A stretch of 53,194 nt of DNA. Origin: Crocosphaera sp. (GTDB taxonomy: Bacteria > Cyanobacteriota > Cyanobacteriia > Cyanobacteriales > Microcystaceae). Positions 26,407 through 35,539 of this stretch are shown one piece after another. The stretch spans positions 1-53,194 of the forward strand of contig NZ_JASJEB010000027.1 in assembly GCF_030064895.1 (NCBI RefSeq), given 5' to 3'. The first letter of the stretch is position 1, and the number at the start of each line of letters is the position of its first letter. Under the pieces are notes generated by a model. It ran no database searches. It worked only from the letters and a program-made list of their open reading frames with translations, and had not been told where the DNA came from. Made by a program: the position numbers and the translations under genes.

Positions 26407-28578
26407 CTAAACCGATTCTTTAATCGATTGTAAGGCCATTTCCATAAAGGTTTTTTGGGAACTTTGTTCATGTTCTTTGCTTTGGGGTTGACGTTGAATA
26501 TAACTACCATCGGATTGTAATTCCCACGCTTGACGATTATCAGCTAACATTATCCCTAAAATTTCTTGTAATTGTTGAGCAATTTTCGGATTTTCTACAG
26601 GAGTAACCGCTTCAACCCGACGAGAAAGATTACGAGTCATCCAATCTGCACTACCAATATAAATTACTTCATCTCCTCCATTATGGAAGTAAAAAATTCG
26701 TGAATGTTCCAAGAAACGACCAATAATACTAATCACATTAATATTATCACTAACCCCTTTCATCCCAGGTTTTAAACAACAAATTCCTCGGACAATTAAA
26801 TCAATTTTAACCCCTGCTTGGGAAGCTTTATAAAGGGTTGCAATCATTTGTGGGTCGACTAAAGAATTCATTTTTGCCACAATGCGACCACTCCCTCCAT
26901 TGCGACAATGTTCCGCTTCCCGATTAATCATGGAAACCATGCGATCGCGCATATTCACAGGTGCAACTAATAATTTTCGATAGGATTTTTGCCGAGAATA
27001 TCCGGTTAAAAAGTTGAATAAATCCGTTAAATCTGCCCCTAATTCTTCTCGACAACTTAATAGACCTAAATCGGTGTATAACTTAGCCGTTTTGGGATTA
27101 TAATTACCCGTACCAATATGAACATAACGACGAATTTTATTCCCTTCTTTCCGAACAATTAAAATTATTTTTGTGTGGGTTTTTAATCCTACTAAACCAT
27201 AGACAACATGAACCCCAGATTGTTCAAGACGACGGGCCCAAATAATGTTATTTTCTTCATCAAATCTGGCTTTTAATTCAACTAAAGCTGCTACTTGTTT
27301 CCCATTAGCAGCAGCAGCAATTAAAGCATTAACAATAGGTGAATCTCCAGACGTTCTATAAAGAGTCATTTTAATAGTTAAAACATCAGGATCATAAGCT
27401 GCTTGAGTAATAAATTGTTGCACAGAAGCACTAAAAGATTGATAGGGATGATGAACTAATATATCCCCTTGACGAATCAGAGAAAATACATCTTCTCCTT
27501 CCTGTTGAATTTTCCCGTCATCGTTACCGTCAACAACCTCTTTTATCCGTTGTAAAGCAGGAGGAATAACTGCACTCCAAGATTGATCTTTCAACTCTGG
27601 ACAAGGAAGAGACATAAAATAAAATAGGTCTTTTAACCCTAATAATCCCTCGATATCATAGACATCAATTTCTTCTAATTTTAAATCTTCCATCAGTTGA
27701 TTCCTGATAGCTTCAGGGGTCGCTGCATGAATTTCTAAACGTACCGCAGACTTACCAATATGACGTTTTCTTACCTCTTGTTCAATCGCTAAAAGTAAAT
27801 CATCTGCTTCATCTTCTTCTACGGATAAATCAGCATTTCTTGTCACCCGAAAAGCATGACATTCTTGCACAATCATACCAGGAAATAATGCCTCAAGATT
27901 ATGGGCAATAACTTGTTCTAAAGGAACTCCAGTCCAAATAGCTGTTTGTTCGTCTTCTTGATGTCTTAATTCTGGGGGAAGTGCCACAAAACGAGGTAAA
28001 ACTCCAGGTACTTTTACCCTAGCAAAATGTTCTTCCTCTGTATCAGGATCACGTACCACTACCCCTAAGTTTAAACTAAGATTAGAAATATAGGGGAAAG
28101 GGTGTGATGGATCTACTGCTAATGGGGTTAAAGCAGGAAAAATATTCTCATCAAAATACTGATGTAAATAATTCCTTTGTTCCTGATCTAAATCTACATA
28201 ATTAATTAAATAAATTCCTTGATTAATTAATAAATTTCTTAGTGTATATTCAAATAGATTATCTTGCTCTTTGACTAAAGAACGAAGGCGATCGCTAATG
28301 GCATTTAATTGTTGTAAAGGGGTTCTTCCATCGGGGGTTAATTTAGTAACACCGGCTTTCAGTTGTTGCTTTAATACGGCTACCCTAACCATAAAAAATT
28401 CGTCTAAATTAGAACTAAAAATGGCAGAAAACTTCAGTCTTTCTAACAAAGGAGTCCGATTATCTAATGCTTCGTTTAATACACGATGATTGAATTCTAA
28501 CCAACTCAATTCACGATTAAAATAATATTGAGGATCTTTGATATTGATCTTGTCTTCTTTGACTTTTGCCTGTGCCAT
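26407..28578 (-). CDS. ppk1: Polyphosphate kinase
   Basis: Makes polyphosphate from ATP. The 723-residue protein is a full-length Ppk1: N-terminal domain with PQYYFNRELSWLEFNHRVL, head domain, and two catalytic phospholipase D-like domains holding the histidines, in KTHTKIILIVRK and YVHIGTGNYNPKTAKLYTDLG, and LEHSRIFYFHNGGDEVIYIGSADW near the C-terminus. The autophosphorylated histidine is in HTK. It is monocistronic, with its 3' end 47 bp from the Uma2 gene start. Polyphosphate stores in cyanobacteria respond to phosphate, but no Pho box is evident upstream. Confidence 0.96.
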   Translation of the reverse strand: MAQAKVKEDKINIKDPQYYFNRELSWLEFNHRVLNEALDNRTPLLERLKFSAIFSSNLDEFFMVRVAVLKQQLKAGVTKLTPDGRTPLQQLNAISDRLRSLVKEQDNLFEYTLRNLLINQGIYLINYVDLDQEQRNYLHQYFDENIFPALTPLAVDPSHPFPYISNLSLNLGVVVRDPDTEEEHFARVKVPGVLPRFVALPPELRHQEDEQTAIWTGVPLEQVIAHNLEALFPGMIVQECHAFRVTRNADLSVEEDEADDLLLAIEQEVRKRHIGKSAVRLEIHAATPEAIRNQLMEDLKLEEIDVYDIEGLLGLKDLFYFMSLPCPELKDQSWSAVIPPALQRIKEVVDGNDDGKIQQEGEDVFSLIRQGDILVHHPYQSFSASVQQFITQAAYDPDVLTIKMTLYRTSGDSPIVNALIAAAANGKQVAALVELKARFDEENNIIWARRLEQSGVHVVYGLVGLKTHTKIILIVRKEGNKIRRYVHIGTGNYNPKTAKLYTDLGLLSCREELGADLTDLFNFLTGYSRQKSYRKLLVAPVNMRDRMVSMINREAEHCRNGGSGRIVAKMNSLVDPQMIATLYKASQAGVKIDLIVRGICCLKPGMKGVSDNINVISIIGRFLEHSRIFYFHNGGDEVIYIGSADWMTRNLSRRVEAVTPVENPKIAQQLQEILGIMLADNRQAWELQSDGSYIQRQPQSKEHEQSSQKTFMEMALQSIKESV

Positions 28579-28679
28579 AGTTCTAAATATTTATGCAGAT
28601 ATACATAATAGCAATTGCTCTCGATTTTAGCTTAAATTATTATCGAGAGCGTTATTATTTGGTTAAGAGATATTTGTTA

Positions 28680-29414
28680 TTATTTCTTCAAATTTTCTAA
28701 CCCAGACACTACTTTAGCCGTGTCAATGCGATCGCCTTGTGTAATCTCATCAACCGTTTCCATTCCTTGAGTAACTTTACCAAATACCGCATAGTCTCCA
28801 TTGAGAAATTCTAAATCTGATAAGGCAAAATAGAATTGAGAGGAAGCTGAGTCTGGCATTCCAGAACGGGCCATAGCAACTGCTCCCCGTTCGTGCTTAA
28901 GCACTACTGGTTGAGACATAACCGTACGAGTTCCCTGTTGACCCAATGCTTTGCTATAAGTGGGTTGTTCGTCCCCTTCTAGCTTAATTTCTAAGGGGAT
29001 GCGTCGTTCTTGTTTAGTTTCAGGATCAATAAAACCACCGGTTCCTGTACCGTTGGGATCTCCTCCTTGAGCAACAAACGGGGTGGGTTCTTTAACCACA
29101 CGATGGAAGGTTAAACCATTATAAAAACCTCTTTCCACCAGGTCTACAAAGTTTCCGGCGGTAATGGGTGCATCTTCTCCTTTTATTTCGATGGTAACTG
29201 GAGATCCCTTGATGGTCATTTCTACTACAGCGTTACCGTCTAATCTGGGATAATTATCCATGTTTAATTGACTCACTTGTTGATTTTGATTGCTATTCGG
29301 ACTGGTCAGGGTCTCGGAGTTGCTAGGAGCATTAGAACACCCAGTTATCATCAACCCGGAGACCAGTATCAGACAGGTTAAAAGGTTTAACCAGCGTTGT
29401 TTTAGGTTTCTCAT
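28680..29414 (-). CDS. Cyclophilin-type peptidyl-prolyl isomerase, lipoprotein
   Basis: Speeds proline cis-trans isomerisation in exported proteins. The 244-residue precursor has a basic start, a hydrophobic stretch and a lipobox ending in C26 (LMITGC), so the mature protein would be lipid-anchored; residues 28-55 form a Ser/Asn/Gln-rich linker. The cyclophilin domain shows [27 protein letters not shown] and [19 protein letters not shown], which carry the active-site arginine, Phe and Gln. A GGAG ribosome site precedes the ATG at 29414. It probably stays in the periplasm or thylakoid lumen; the target is unknown. Confidence 0.92.
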   Translation of the reverse strand: MRNLKQRWLNLLTCLILVSGLMITGCSNAPSNSETLTSPNSNQNQQVSQLNMDNYPRLDGNAVVEMTIKGSPVTIEIKGEDAPITAGNFVDLVERGFYNGLTFHRVVKEPTPFVAQGGDPNGTGTGGFIDPETKQERRIPLEIKLEGDEQPTYSKALGQQGTRTVMSQPVVLKHERGAVAMARSGMPDSASSQFYFALSDLEFLNGDYAVFGKVTQGMETVDEITQGDRIDTAKVVSGLENLKK

Positions 29415-29472
29415 AGATATTTTCTCCGTTATCGGTGATCAGTGATCAGTTTTTCAGTTGCTCAAGTTCCTT

Positions 29473-30024
29473 TTACAATCCTTCCAGGGGAACTCCTAAA
29501 AAACTCGCTAACTCGGCTCCTTCGTTTTCTAGTTGAGAGAGGGACAGAGGTTGGCCGACACGGGTTAGGGGAACGTCTCGTTTTTGTTTAACTCGTAAAT
29601 AGAGTTTCCTTTTAGTATTTAACCCTTCTTGGATGTCTGCTTTGACTGCTTGTACATCTTCTAGGGGACAAATCAATTCAACTCGACGATTTTTGCCAGG
29701 AAAACCCCAGCGAAAAATGGTTACTTTATTCGTTTCTTTATTGAATTCGTTGTAACCTCCCCCAACATTCAAAATGACCATAAACCATTGATAAAATGCC
29801 AACAGAGAACCGGCTATTCCATAGAACAGTAGGGCAACTCCTTGAGGGATAAATTGCAAGGAGGAGGTATCACTGACAATGAGTAGATTGGTTTGTAAAT
29901 AACTTGAAATTCCTGCTAAAAGGAAACCAATACCGCCAATAGAGGAAACTGCCGCCCACCAGTAATTACTGAAGCGACGAGAACCGAGAACGTCTTGACG
30001 AAAAATGAGGCGATCGCTTGTCAT
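29473..30024 (-). CDS. ycf4: Photosystem I assembly protein Ycf4
   Basis: Assists assembly of photosystem I in the thylakoid membrane. The 183-residue protein is normal length, with two membrane segments (about 22-42 and 62-84), a conserved N-terminal FRQDVLGSRRFSNYWWA and cytoplasmic RWGFPGKNRRVEL, and a C-terminal DIQEGLNTKRKLYLRVKQKRDVPLTRVG tail. It ends 58 bp before the cyclophilin gene starts. The 516-bp region upstream lies between it and cupA and shows no gene. Confidence 0.93.
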   Translation of the reverse strand: MTSDRLIFRQDVLGSRRFSNYWWAAVSSIGGIGFLLAGISSYLQTNLLIVSDTSSLQFIPQGVALLFYGIAGSLLAFYQWFMVILNVGGGYNEFNKETNKVTIFRWGFPGKNRRVELICPLEDVQAVKADIQEGLNTKRKLYLRVKQKRDVPLTRVGQPLSLSQLENEGAELASFLGVPLEGL

Positions 30025-30540
30025 GGCCGCTGCTTTTGTTCGATTTTTCCTAGATAGTATCTATCGCATTTTGACTTTTCCTTGCCTTAAAAAGAGCAAG
30101 GATTCTAAACGTTAAGCCTCAACGGGCTGAAGCTCCGTCTGGGCTTGTTTATAACATGATTAATCACCATGTTATTTGGGAACAGTCAAAAATCCCCTAC
30201 CTGCCCTGACTAGATTGTTCTAGCTGTACAGCTACTTTATCTCATTAGTGCTGGCTGAGTTTTTCATCTGCCTAAACACCAAATCATTCTATCATAATCA
30301 AGGACACAACGGGATAAATCCCTTTGTCTCGCTCCACAGCAAGCAGTTAAAACGGACTCCCTCGACTGTTCTTTTAGGTATCATTTTCCAAGATTAGACC
30401 CAATCTACTTCTATCTTTCTATATAAAAAAATTAGTTAGGACATTTTTCATATTCATAGTTATCATTTTGAGTAACTCCGAATCTACTAAACGTCCTAAC
30501 TATCATGGTTATTACTTTCAATTATTGCTACTTTTTTTGA
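30025..30540. other. 516-bp non-coding region between cupA and ycf4
   Basis: No open reading frame of convincing quality is found on either strand. It holds a small hairpin near 30080-30101 (CCTTGC with GCAAGG), a 10-bp inverted repeat at 30433-30502, and a GC-richer central stretch (30110-30390) with words such as CGGGCTGAAGCTCCG that is unlike the neighbouring AT-rich spacers. The stretch could be a relic of an insertion sequence or a leader RNA of ycf4; neither is proven. In Synechocystis the gene cupS follows cupA, but no CupS-like frame is present here. Confidence 0.6.
30433..30502. repeat. 10-bp inverted repeat flanking a 50-nt loop (MITE-like or terminator)
   Basis: TAGTTAGGAC at 30433-30442 and GTCCTAACTA at 30493-30502 are perfect reverse complements. 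Directly after the left arm the sequence continues as ATTTTTC; TTAGGACATTTTTC is found again at 53108-53121 beside another GTCCTAAC copy. On the minus strand the element follows cupA and is itself followed by a T-run, so it may also act as its terminator. Confidence 0.5.
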
Positions 30541-31842
30541 TTAACGGTAAGATTGACTTTGAATGTCGCTTAAACGTGCTTCTGGATGCAAAAATCTATC
30601 CATTTGTGACTCAAAAAATTGACGATTTTTTAATAAATGTTTGGGGTTTTCATCGTCTAAGGGATATAACAAAGCTTGGCGTAATGCTTGAATCACAGCA
30701 GAAGTTACATTGTACATGGAACGCTGAAAAGTAATCCCTAATTGAATCAACATATCACCTTCGCCACGACAATTTTTTTGATAGTATTCTGTGAGATAAT
30801 CTGGCAAAAAGTGATACATATCATCCATTAATAATGTGGGGGGAATACCAGCAGTTCCTACAGGGAAAACATCGGCGTATAAAATGCCATAATGGAAGTC
30901 TTTTTGATCGTCGGGAACTTGTTGTGCTTGGGCGTTATAAGACTTGGTTCCTCTAAAGGGTGAAGTGCGATAAAATACCGCTTCAACGTAGGGTAAAGCT
31001 GCTTCATAAAGCCAGGTAAAACCTTTGGATTTGGGGATGATTTCGTAACATTCATCACCAATATAAACATGATGATAAATAGGACGGCCAGCAACAGCAA
31101 AAATACCATTAATTAAGAAGTTCATCGCATCAGGAACCCCTTTAAATCCGCCTTCATCGTAAATATCAGACATCTCGAAAAAGACAGGGGCCATCACTTC
31201 CCAAAACAGTCCTAAATTGGAATAATAAGATAACTGTCTAACTTGTTCAATAAACATTTCTGGGAACAGTCTATACAAGGCTAACATGGCAGGATTGTTC
31301 TTAAAATAAGCTTTAATAGCCTTGTCTGCATTAGCTTTATATTCTTCTGTATCTAGGTAAGCGTCAAACTTGCCAAAACCCATATCTCGACCATGCCATA
31401 ACATTGATCTCATACACTCTTCAGCGAATTCCATGTTAATGCGATCGTGCCACAAATGATGGAAAAGTTTCGGCATTTTTTTTGTTTTTCCCTTCTCCAT
31501 AAACTCCAAAAGTTCAGGGTGTGCGCTTGCTATTCCTCGCCAAACTCTTAAGTCTGCATCTTCACCAGCATAGTGATTATGTAAGTCTAAATATTCTTTG
31601 GGTAAGAAATATTTAAAGAAGGGAAGGGGTTCTAAAAATACTCTTTCGGCAATATATAATAAGTCTCGCCAATAGAAGTCCATCGGCACAGCATAAGCTT
31701 TATAAATACCGATGATTTGCATTAAGTTTTCGGGGTTATCTGGTAACATTGATCCCCCTGCTTCTAAGCGATGGATAATATCAGCAAAGTGATGGTTTGA
31801 TGGGGGTAATTTTACAGTAGGATTAAGGGTTGTTTGTGTCAT
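30541..31842 (-). CDS. cupA: CO2 hydration protein CupA (ChpY) of the inducible NDH-1MS complex
   Basis: Converts CO2 to bicarbonate in the low-CO2-induced NDH-1MS (NDH-13) complex on the thylakoid. The 433-residue protein has the family's His- and Asp-containing segments (HHLWHDRINMEF, ECMRSMLWHGRDMG, PIYHHVYIGDECYEI), suited to zinc. It lies downstream of ndhF3 and ndhD3 on the same strand, the order known for the inducible (not the constitutive CupB) system; length fits CupA. Between ndhD3 and cupA sit about 250 bp of heptamer repeats. The usual fourth gene cupS is not found directly after it. Confidence 0.9.
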   Translation of the reverse strand: MTQTTLNPTVKLPPSNHHFADIIHRLEAGGSMLPDNPENLMQIIGIYKAYAVPMDFYWRDLLYIAERVFLEPLPFFKYFLPKEYLDLHNHYAGEDADLRVWRGIASAHPELLEFMEKGKTKKMPKLFHHLWHDRINMEFAEECMRSMLWHGRDMGFGKFDAYLDTEEYKANADKAIKAYFKNNPAMLALYRLFPEMFIEQVRQLSYYSNLGLFWEVMAPVFFEMSDIYDEGGFKGVPDAMNFLINGIFAVAGRPIYHHVYIGDECYEIIPKSKGFTWLYEAALPYVEAVFYRTSPFRGTKSYNAQAQQVPDDQKDFHYGILYADVFPVGTAGIPPTLLMDDMYHFLPDYLTEYYQKNCRGEGDMLIQLGITFQRSMYNVTSAVIQALRQALLYPLDDENPKHLLKNRQFFESQMDRFLHPEARLSDIQSQSYR

Positions 31843-31854
31843 GGTAAATGTTAG

Positions 31855-31931
31855 TTATCGGTTATCAGTTATCAGTTATCAGTTATCAGTTATCAGTTAC
31901 CAGTTATCAGTTACCAGTTACCAGTTACCTG
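31855..31931. repeat. Heptamer tandem repeat TTATCAG (STRR-like)
   Basis: Eleven consecutive 7-bp units in the ndhD3-cupA spacer, beginning with TTATCGG, then five exact TTATCAG copies, and later TTACCAG variants alternating with TTATCAG. It is non-coding and 14-20 bp from the cupA start. Confidence 0.9.
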
Positions 31932-32010
31932 AGTTCGATATAAGAAAATTTCGAGAAAACTGACTCAAATCAGAAGTCTCAAACCTTCATTCTCTCGTTA
32001 AAAAAATTAT

Positions 32011-32052
32011 AACTCCGAACTCCGAACTCCGAACTCCGAACTCCGAACTCAC
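32011..32052. repeat. Heptamer tandem repeat AACTCCG (STRR-like)
   Basis: Five exact AACTCCG copies from 32011 to 32045 and a degenerate sixth. Two copies of the same unit occur at 47608-47621, upstream of the rph gene start, so the unit is dispersed. Confidence 0.9.
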
Positions 32053-32079
32053 TTCAGTTATCAGTCAAATTGAGTGGTT

Positions 32080-32107
32080 ACTGTTCACTGTTCACTGTTC
32101 ACTGTTA
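32080..32107. repeat. Heptamer tandem repeat ACTGTTC at the ndhD3 stop codon
   Basis: Three exact ACTGTTC units and one variant (ACTGTTA). On the minus strand the unit is GAACAGT. The repeat runs into the ndhD3 coding frame: the final codons and the TGA stop at 32092-32094 are formed by it. The same unit lies at 40561-40574. Confidence 0.85.
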
Positions 32108-33585
32108 ACAGCAACTTGTTCAATTTTATTAACATTAACGGCCAATAAATCTGTAGTAGGTTCGATCCATTTTAGTAACCAGTTGGGTTGTACACCGAGA
32201 ACTATAATAATAAGGGTGAGAACAAGGGCGGGAATGGTCTCAGATGGTAAAACTTTGGGATAATATGCCTGTTTATTGTCTAATTTGCCGAAACAAGTCC
32301 TATTAAGTAAAATTACGAAGTAAACGGCGGTTAAACCCGAAGCAATGATACAGAGTATGGTTGGAATAGGAAAGGTTGCAAAACTGCCTTGAAATACGAT
32401 AAATTCACCAATAAAGCCCACTAAACCTGGAATTCCAGCACTGGCCATGCCTGCGGTGATTAACAACGCGCTGGTAAGGGGTAAACCTCGTACTGGGTTC
32501 ATTAAACCGTTGAGTACATCTAAGTCACGGGTTCCCACTTTCCTCTCCACAATACCCACTAAATGGAACAACAGGGCTAAAATTAAGCCGTGACTAACCA
32601 TTTGCGCTACTGCCCCTAAAATGCTTAATTGAGTCCCTGCGGCGGCTGCTACTAAAATATAACCCATGTGACCGATGGAACTGTAGGCAACCATGCGTTT
32701 AATGTCTTTTTGCGCGATCGCACTTAAGGCCCCGTACAATACACTTACTGTTCCAATAATAGCTAATCCTGGGGAAACAATAGCCCAAGCATCAGGGAAT
32801 AACTGCAAACCGAAGCGAATTAAGCCATAAGTACCTAATTTTGCCAAAATACCTCCTAGCAATACGGTTACAGCAGGAGAGGCTTCTGTATAAGCATCAG
32901 GTAGCCATGTATGCAAAGGCACTAGGGGAATTTTGATGCCAAACCCGATTAAAAGGATGGTTAATAGTATCAGTTTGGTGTTTAATTCTAATCCTTCTGT
33001 GGTGATAATGTCGTAGTCAAAACTGCTGGCACCATTGAGTAAACCAATGCCTAAAAATGCGGCTAAAACTAACAGTCCCGAAACTGCTGTATAGAGTAAG
33101 AATTTAGTGGAAGCATAACCCTTTTTTTCCCCTCCCCAAATTGCAATCATTAGGTAAAAAGGAATTAACTCTAGTTCGTAAAAAATCACGAATAATAAGA
33201 GATTTTGCGCAGCTAATGCTCCTGTAATTCCTGCATTGATTAACAGTGTCAGGGCATAATATAAGCGAGGTCGTTCAACATTTTCTCCTATACTATAAAT
33301 TGCAATGATTGTCAAGAGACTATTTAAAGCAATTAAGGGTAAAGATAAGCCATCAACGGCTAAACTGTAGCTTAAGCCAATAAAATCAGACCAGGGTAAA
33401 TATTCAGAAAATTGAAACCCTGAATCACTCAAATTAAACTGAGTTAATAACCAAATAGTAGCCCCAAAGATAATGAAAGCGAAGATTGTGGTAATTTGTC
33501 GTAAGCGAAAAGAGTCTAATTTTCCTGGAATAAAACCAACAAAAATTGACCCTAATATGGGAAACCAAAGTAAAAAACTGAGCAT
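32092..33585 (-). CDS. ndhD3: NDH-1 subunit NdhD3 (CO2-uptake type)
   Basis: Proton-pumping antiporter-like subunit of the NDH-1MS complex. The 497-residue protein has about 13-14 membrane segments with the conserved charges of the NdhD/NuoM family, for example ELELIPFYLMIAIWGG and HTWLPDAYTEASP, plus KKGYASTKFLLYTA and AQKDIKRMVAYSSIGHMG. It lies between ndhF3 and cupA, which separates it from the respiratory ndhD1/D2. The last residues (VNSEQ) are encoded by a heptamer repeat and are probably a neutral extension. About 39 bp separate it from ndhF3. Confidence 0.93.
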   Translation of the reverse strand: MLSFLLWFPILGSIFVGFIPGKLDSFRLRQITTIFAFIIFGATIWLLTQFNLSDSGFQFSEYLPWSDFIGLSYSLAVDGLSLPLIALNSLLTIIAIYSIGENVERPRLYYALTLLINAGITGALAAQNLLLFVIFYELELIPFYLMIAIWGGEKKGYASTKFLLYTAVSGLLVLAAFLGIGLLNGASSFDYDIITTEGLELNTKLILLTILLIGFGIKIPLVPLHTWLPDAYTEASPAVTVLLGGILAKLGTYGLIRFGLQLFPDAWAIVSPGLAIIGTVSVLYGALSAIAQKDIKRMVAYSSIGHMGYILVAAAAGTQLSILGAVAQMVSHGLILALLFHLVGIVERKVGTRDLDVLNGLMNPVRGLPLTSALLITAGMASAGIPGLVGFIGEFIVFQGSFATFPIPTILCIIASGLTAVYFVILLNRTCFGKLDNKQAYYPKVLPSETIPALVLTLIIIVLGVQPNWLLKWIEPTTDLLAVNVNKIEQVAVNSEQ

Positions 33586-33624
33586 TGTTTCTCCTAATTC
33601 AATGATGATATAAACTTCAGTTTG

Positions 33625-35463
33625 TTAAAAAATGAAATTGGAAAAAATCATGCCAACAAAGAGAATAACTCCTAGAAAAATTGACAGGAAGTAAAATTGA
33701 GTTTGACCGGAAGCATTATATTTTAAGGTTTCTCCGCCAAAGATAGTGGCTAAGCCAACTAGGTTAATTACTCCATCTACTAAATAGCGATCAAACCAAT
33801 AGATAATTTGAGAAATTAAACCCACCAAAAAGACAATGGTGACACGATAAAAATCTTCTGTATAAAGATCGTAAGTGAAAAAGTCTTGTAATGCTTTAGA
33901 TGGTAGTTCAATGGGTTTGGAAATATCCTCGTTGAGATAGATATAAGCTGCAGTTCCGGCACCTATTAACGTAGTAATAGTAAATGATCCGGCTACTGTA
34001 ACACTTAATGCTTCCCATGCTGGGAATAACTGCCATTTATATAATAAAATAGGGACGTGCAGGGCAAAACCCATCGTAACCATCATGGGTAAGACTAACG
34101 CCCATAAACCTTCTGGCGATCGCACAGTCATTTGTTTGGGTTTTCCCCCGAAAATAAGGCTAAACTCACGGGTAAGACTAAACGCAGTTAACCCGTTAAC
34201 CAGCAACATGACAATAACTAAGATAGGGTTAGTTAACCACAGATGATCCGCCATTTCTGTTAACACCCAAAAACTGCCCAGAGGAGGAAAACCAACCAGT
34301 GAGGCTAACCCTACTAGAAAACATAGGCCAGAAATGGGACGACGAGACCATAAACCACCGTATTGGGTTAAATTTTGGGTAATGTTGTTTAATACCACAC
34401 CACCCACACTCATCACCAATAAAGACATGGCCACGGTATATGTCAACAATAATTTTAACGCGGTTGCATCCTGTTGGGTTCCCACAGCTATGAAAACTAA
34501 ACCCATGTATGCACTCACCGAATAAGACAGCGATCGCTTAACATCAATTTGAGCAATAGCGATTAAACTGGCACCAATAGCGGTTACTGCTCCCACCCAA
34601 ATCATAACTGTAGATGTAATATCGGACAAGGCTAACACCGGTTGTATTTTAATCAATACCCAAGCACCGACAGATACTACAATTGTGTTACGCAGAATGG
34701 TAGCCGGCATCGGTCCTTCCATCGCTTCATCTAACCATAAATGTAAAGGAAATTGAGCGCATTTAGCCAAAGGACCAGCTATTAAAGCTAAACATAGTAA
34801 TGTTGCCGTAGTAGGGCTAAGATTAGCAGTTTCAGCCCATATAGCCAACTCGTTATAGTTCCAAGTACCAGCTAAAGGTAACAAGGCCACTACTCCCATA
34901 AGTAAGATCAAGTCTCCTACCCGTTTGGTTAAAAAAGCATCTCTGGCCCCTGTTACTACTAATGATTGATTGAACCATAAACCAATCAATAAATAAGTAG
35001 CTAATGTGAGAATTTCCAGGACAACGTAACTAAAAAATAGGGAATTACACAACACAAGTGTTGTCATTCCTGCTTCAAAAATAGCTAGTAAAGAGTAAAA
35101 TCTTGCCCATCCCCAGTCCATTTCCATGTAGGCAATAGCATAAACTTGAACTAAGAAATTTAGTCCAGTAATTAACACTAATGCTGCAATGGTAATGGTA
35201 GAAATTTCGATATCAAAAGTGATGTTTAAATCAACAGCATGAAGCCAAGAAAAGGATAAATAAGTAGTTGGTTTCTCCCATGTATCCACCAAAGCGACTA
35301 AACTGTGAATTAAAGCGATGAAAGTCATCAATAGGTTAACATAACCCGATGGCCTCGGACCAGTTTCTCGAATAATTCCAGGGGACCAGGGTATTGCAAG
35401 TATAGCACCAATCAGTGCGTACAAAGGAACTAGCCAAATAGTTTGACTTAAGGCTTCTATCAT
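33625..35463 (-). CDS. ndhF3: NDH-1 subunit NdhF3 (CO2-uptake type)
   Basis: Distal membrane subunit of NDH-1MS, needed for low-CO2-induced uptake. The 612-residue protein has some 15 membrane segments and the family motifs VYAIAYMEMDWGWARFY, WFNQSLVVTGARDAFLTKRVGD, FPLHLWLDEAMEGPMPATIL and IDVKRSLSYSVSAYMG. It is the shorter NdhF3/F4 type without the extended C-terminal arm; the company of cupA rather than cupB makes F3 the better call. It is the first gene of the operon; a 7-bp dyad typical of LysR operators lies 57 bp before its start, which suits regulation by NdhR/CcmR. Confidence 0.93.
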   Translation of the reverse strand: MIEALSQTIWLVPLYALIGAILAIPWSPGIIRETGPRPSGYVNLLMTFIALIHSLVALVDTWEKPTTYLSFSWLHAVDLNITFDIEISTITIAALVLITGLNFLVQVYAIAYMEMDWGWARFYSLLAIFEAGMTTLVLCNSLFFSYVVLEILTLATYLLIGLWFNQSLVVTGARDAFLTKRVGDLILLMGVVALLPLAGTWNYNELAIWAETANLSPTTATLLCLALIAGPLAKCAQFPLHLWLDEAMEGPMPATILRNTIVVSVGAWVLIKIQPVLALSDITSTVMIWVGAVTAIGASLIAIAQIDVKRSLSYSVSAYMGLVFIAVGTQQDATALKLLLTYTVAMSLLVMSVGGVVLNNITQNLTQYGGLWSRRPISGLCFLVGLASLVGFPPLGSFWVLTEMADHLWLTNPILVIVMLLVNGLTAFSLTREFSLIFGGKPKQMTVRSPEGLWALVLPMMVTMGFALHVPILLYKWQLFPAWEALSVTVAGSFTITTLIGAGTAAYIYLNEDISKPIELPSKALQDFFTYDLYTEDFYRVTIVFLVGLISQIIYWFDRYLVDGVINLVGLATIFGGETLKYNASGQTQFYFLSIFLGVILFVGMIFSNFIF

Positions 35464-35519
35464 CTGTATTTTTCGATAATAAGTTTAACATGGATTTGCT
35501 TATATATATTAAAGCAGGT

Positions 35520-35539
35520 TCATAGAATTAAGTCTATGA
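35520..35539 (-). promoter_or_regulatory. Candidate LysR-type operator upstream of ndhF3
   Basis: TCATAGA-N6-TCTATGA is a perfect 7-bp dyad with the T-N11-A form of LysR-type sites, about 57 bp upstream of the ndhF3 ATG. A second dyad, CTTAT-N7-ATAAG, lies at 35558-35574. Inducible ndhF3 operons are controlled by the LysR proteins NdhR/CcmR in other cyanobacteria, so a role in CO2 response is likely but not shown. Confidence 0.5.

Noticed and set aside
30110-30390. TnpB/omega-RNA or IS200/IS605 remnant
   Set aside because: The stretch has a different composition but no translation resembles TnpB or TnpA in any frame I tried, so I only report it as unexplained.
31855-32107. CRISPR-like array
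   Set aside because: Units are 7 bp, contiguous and without spacers, so they are simple tandem repeats; no cas genes are present.
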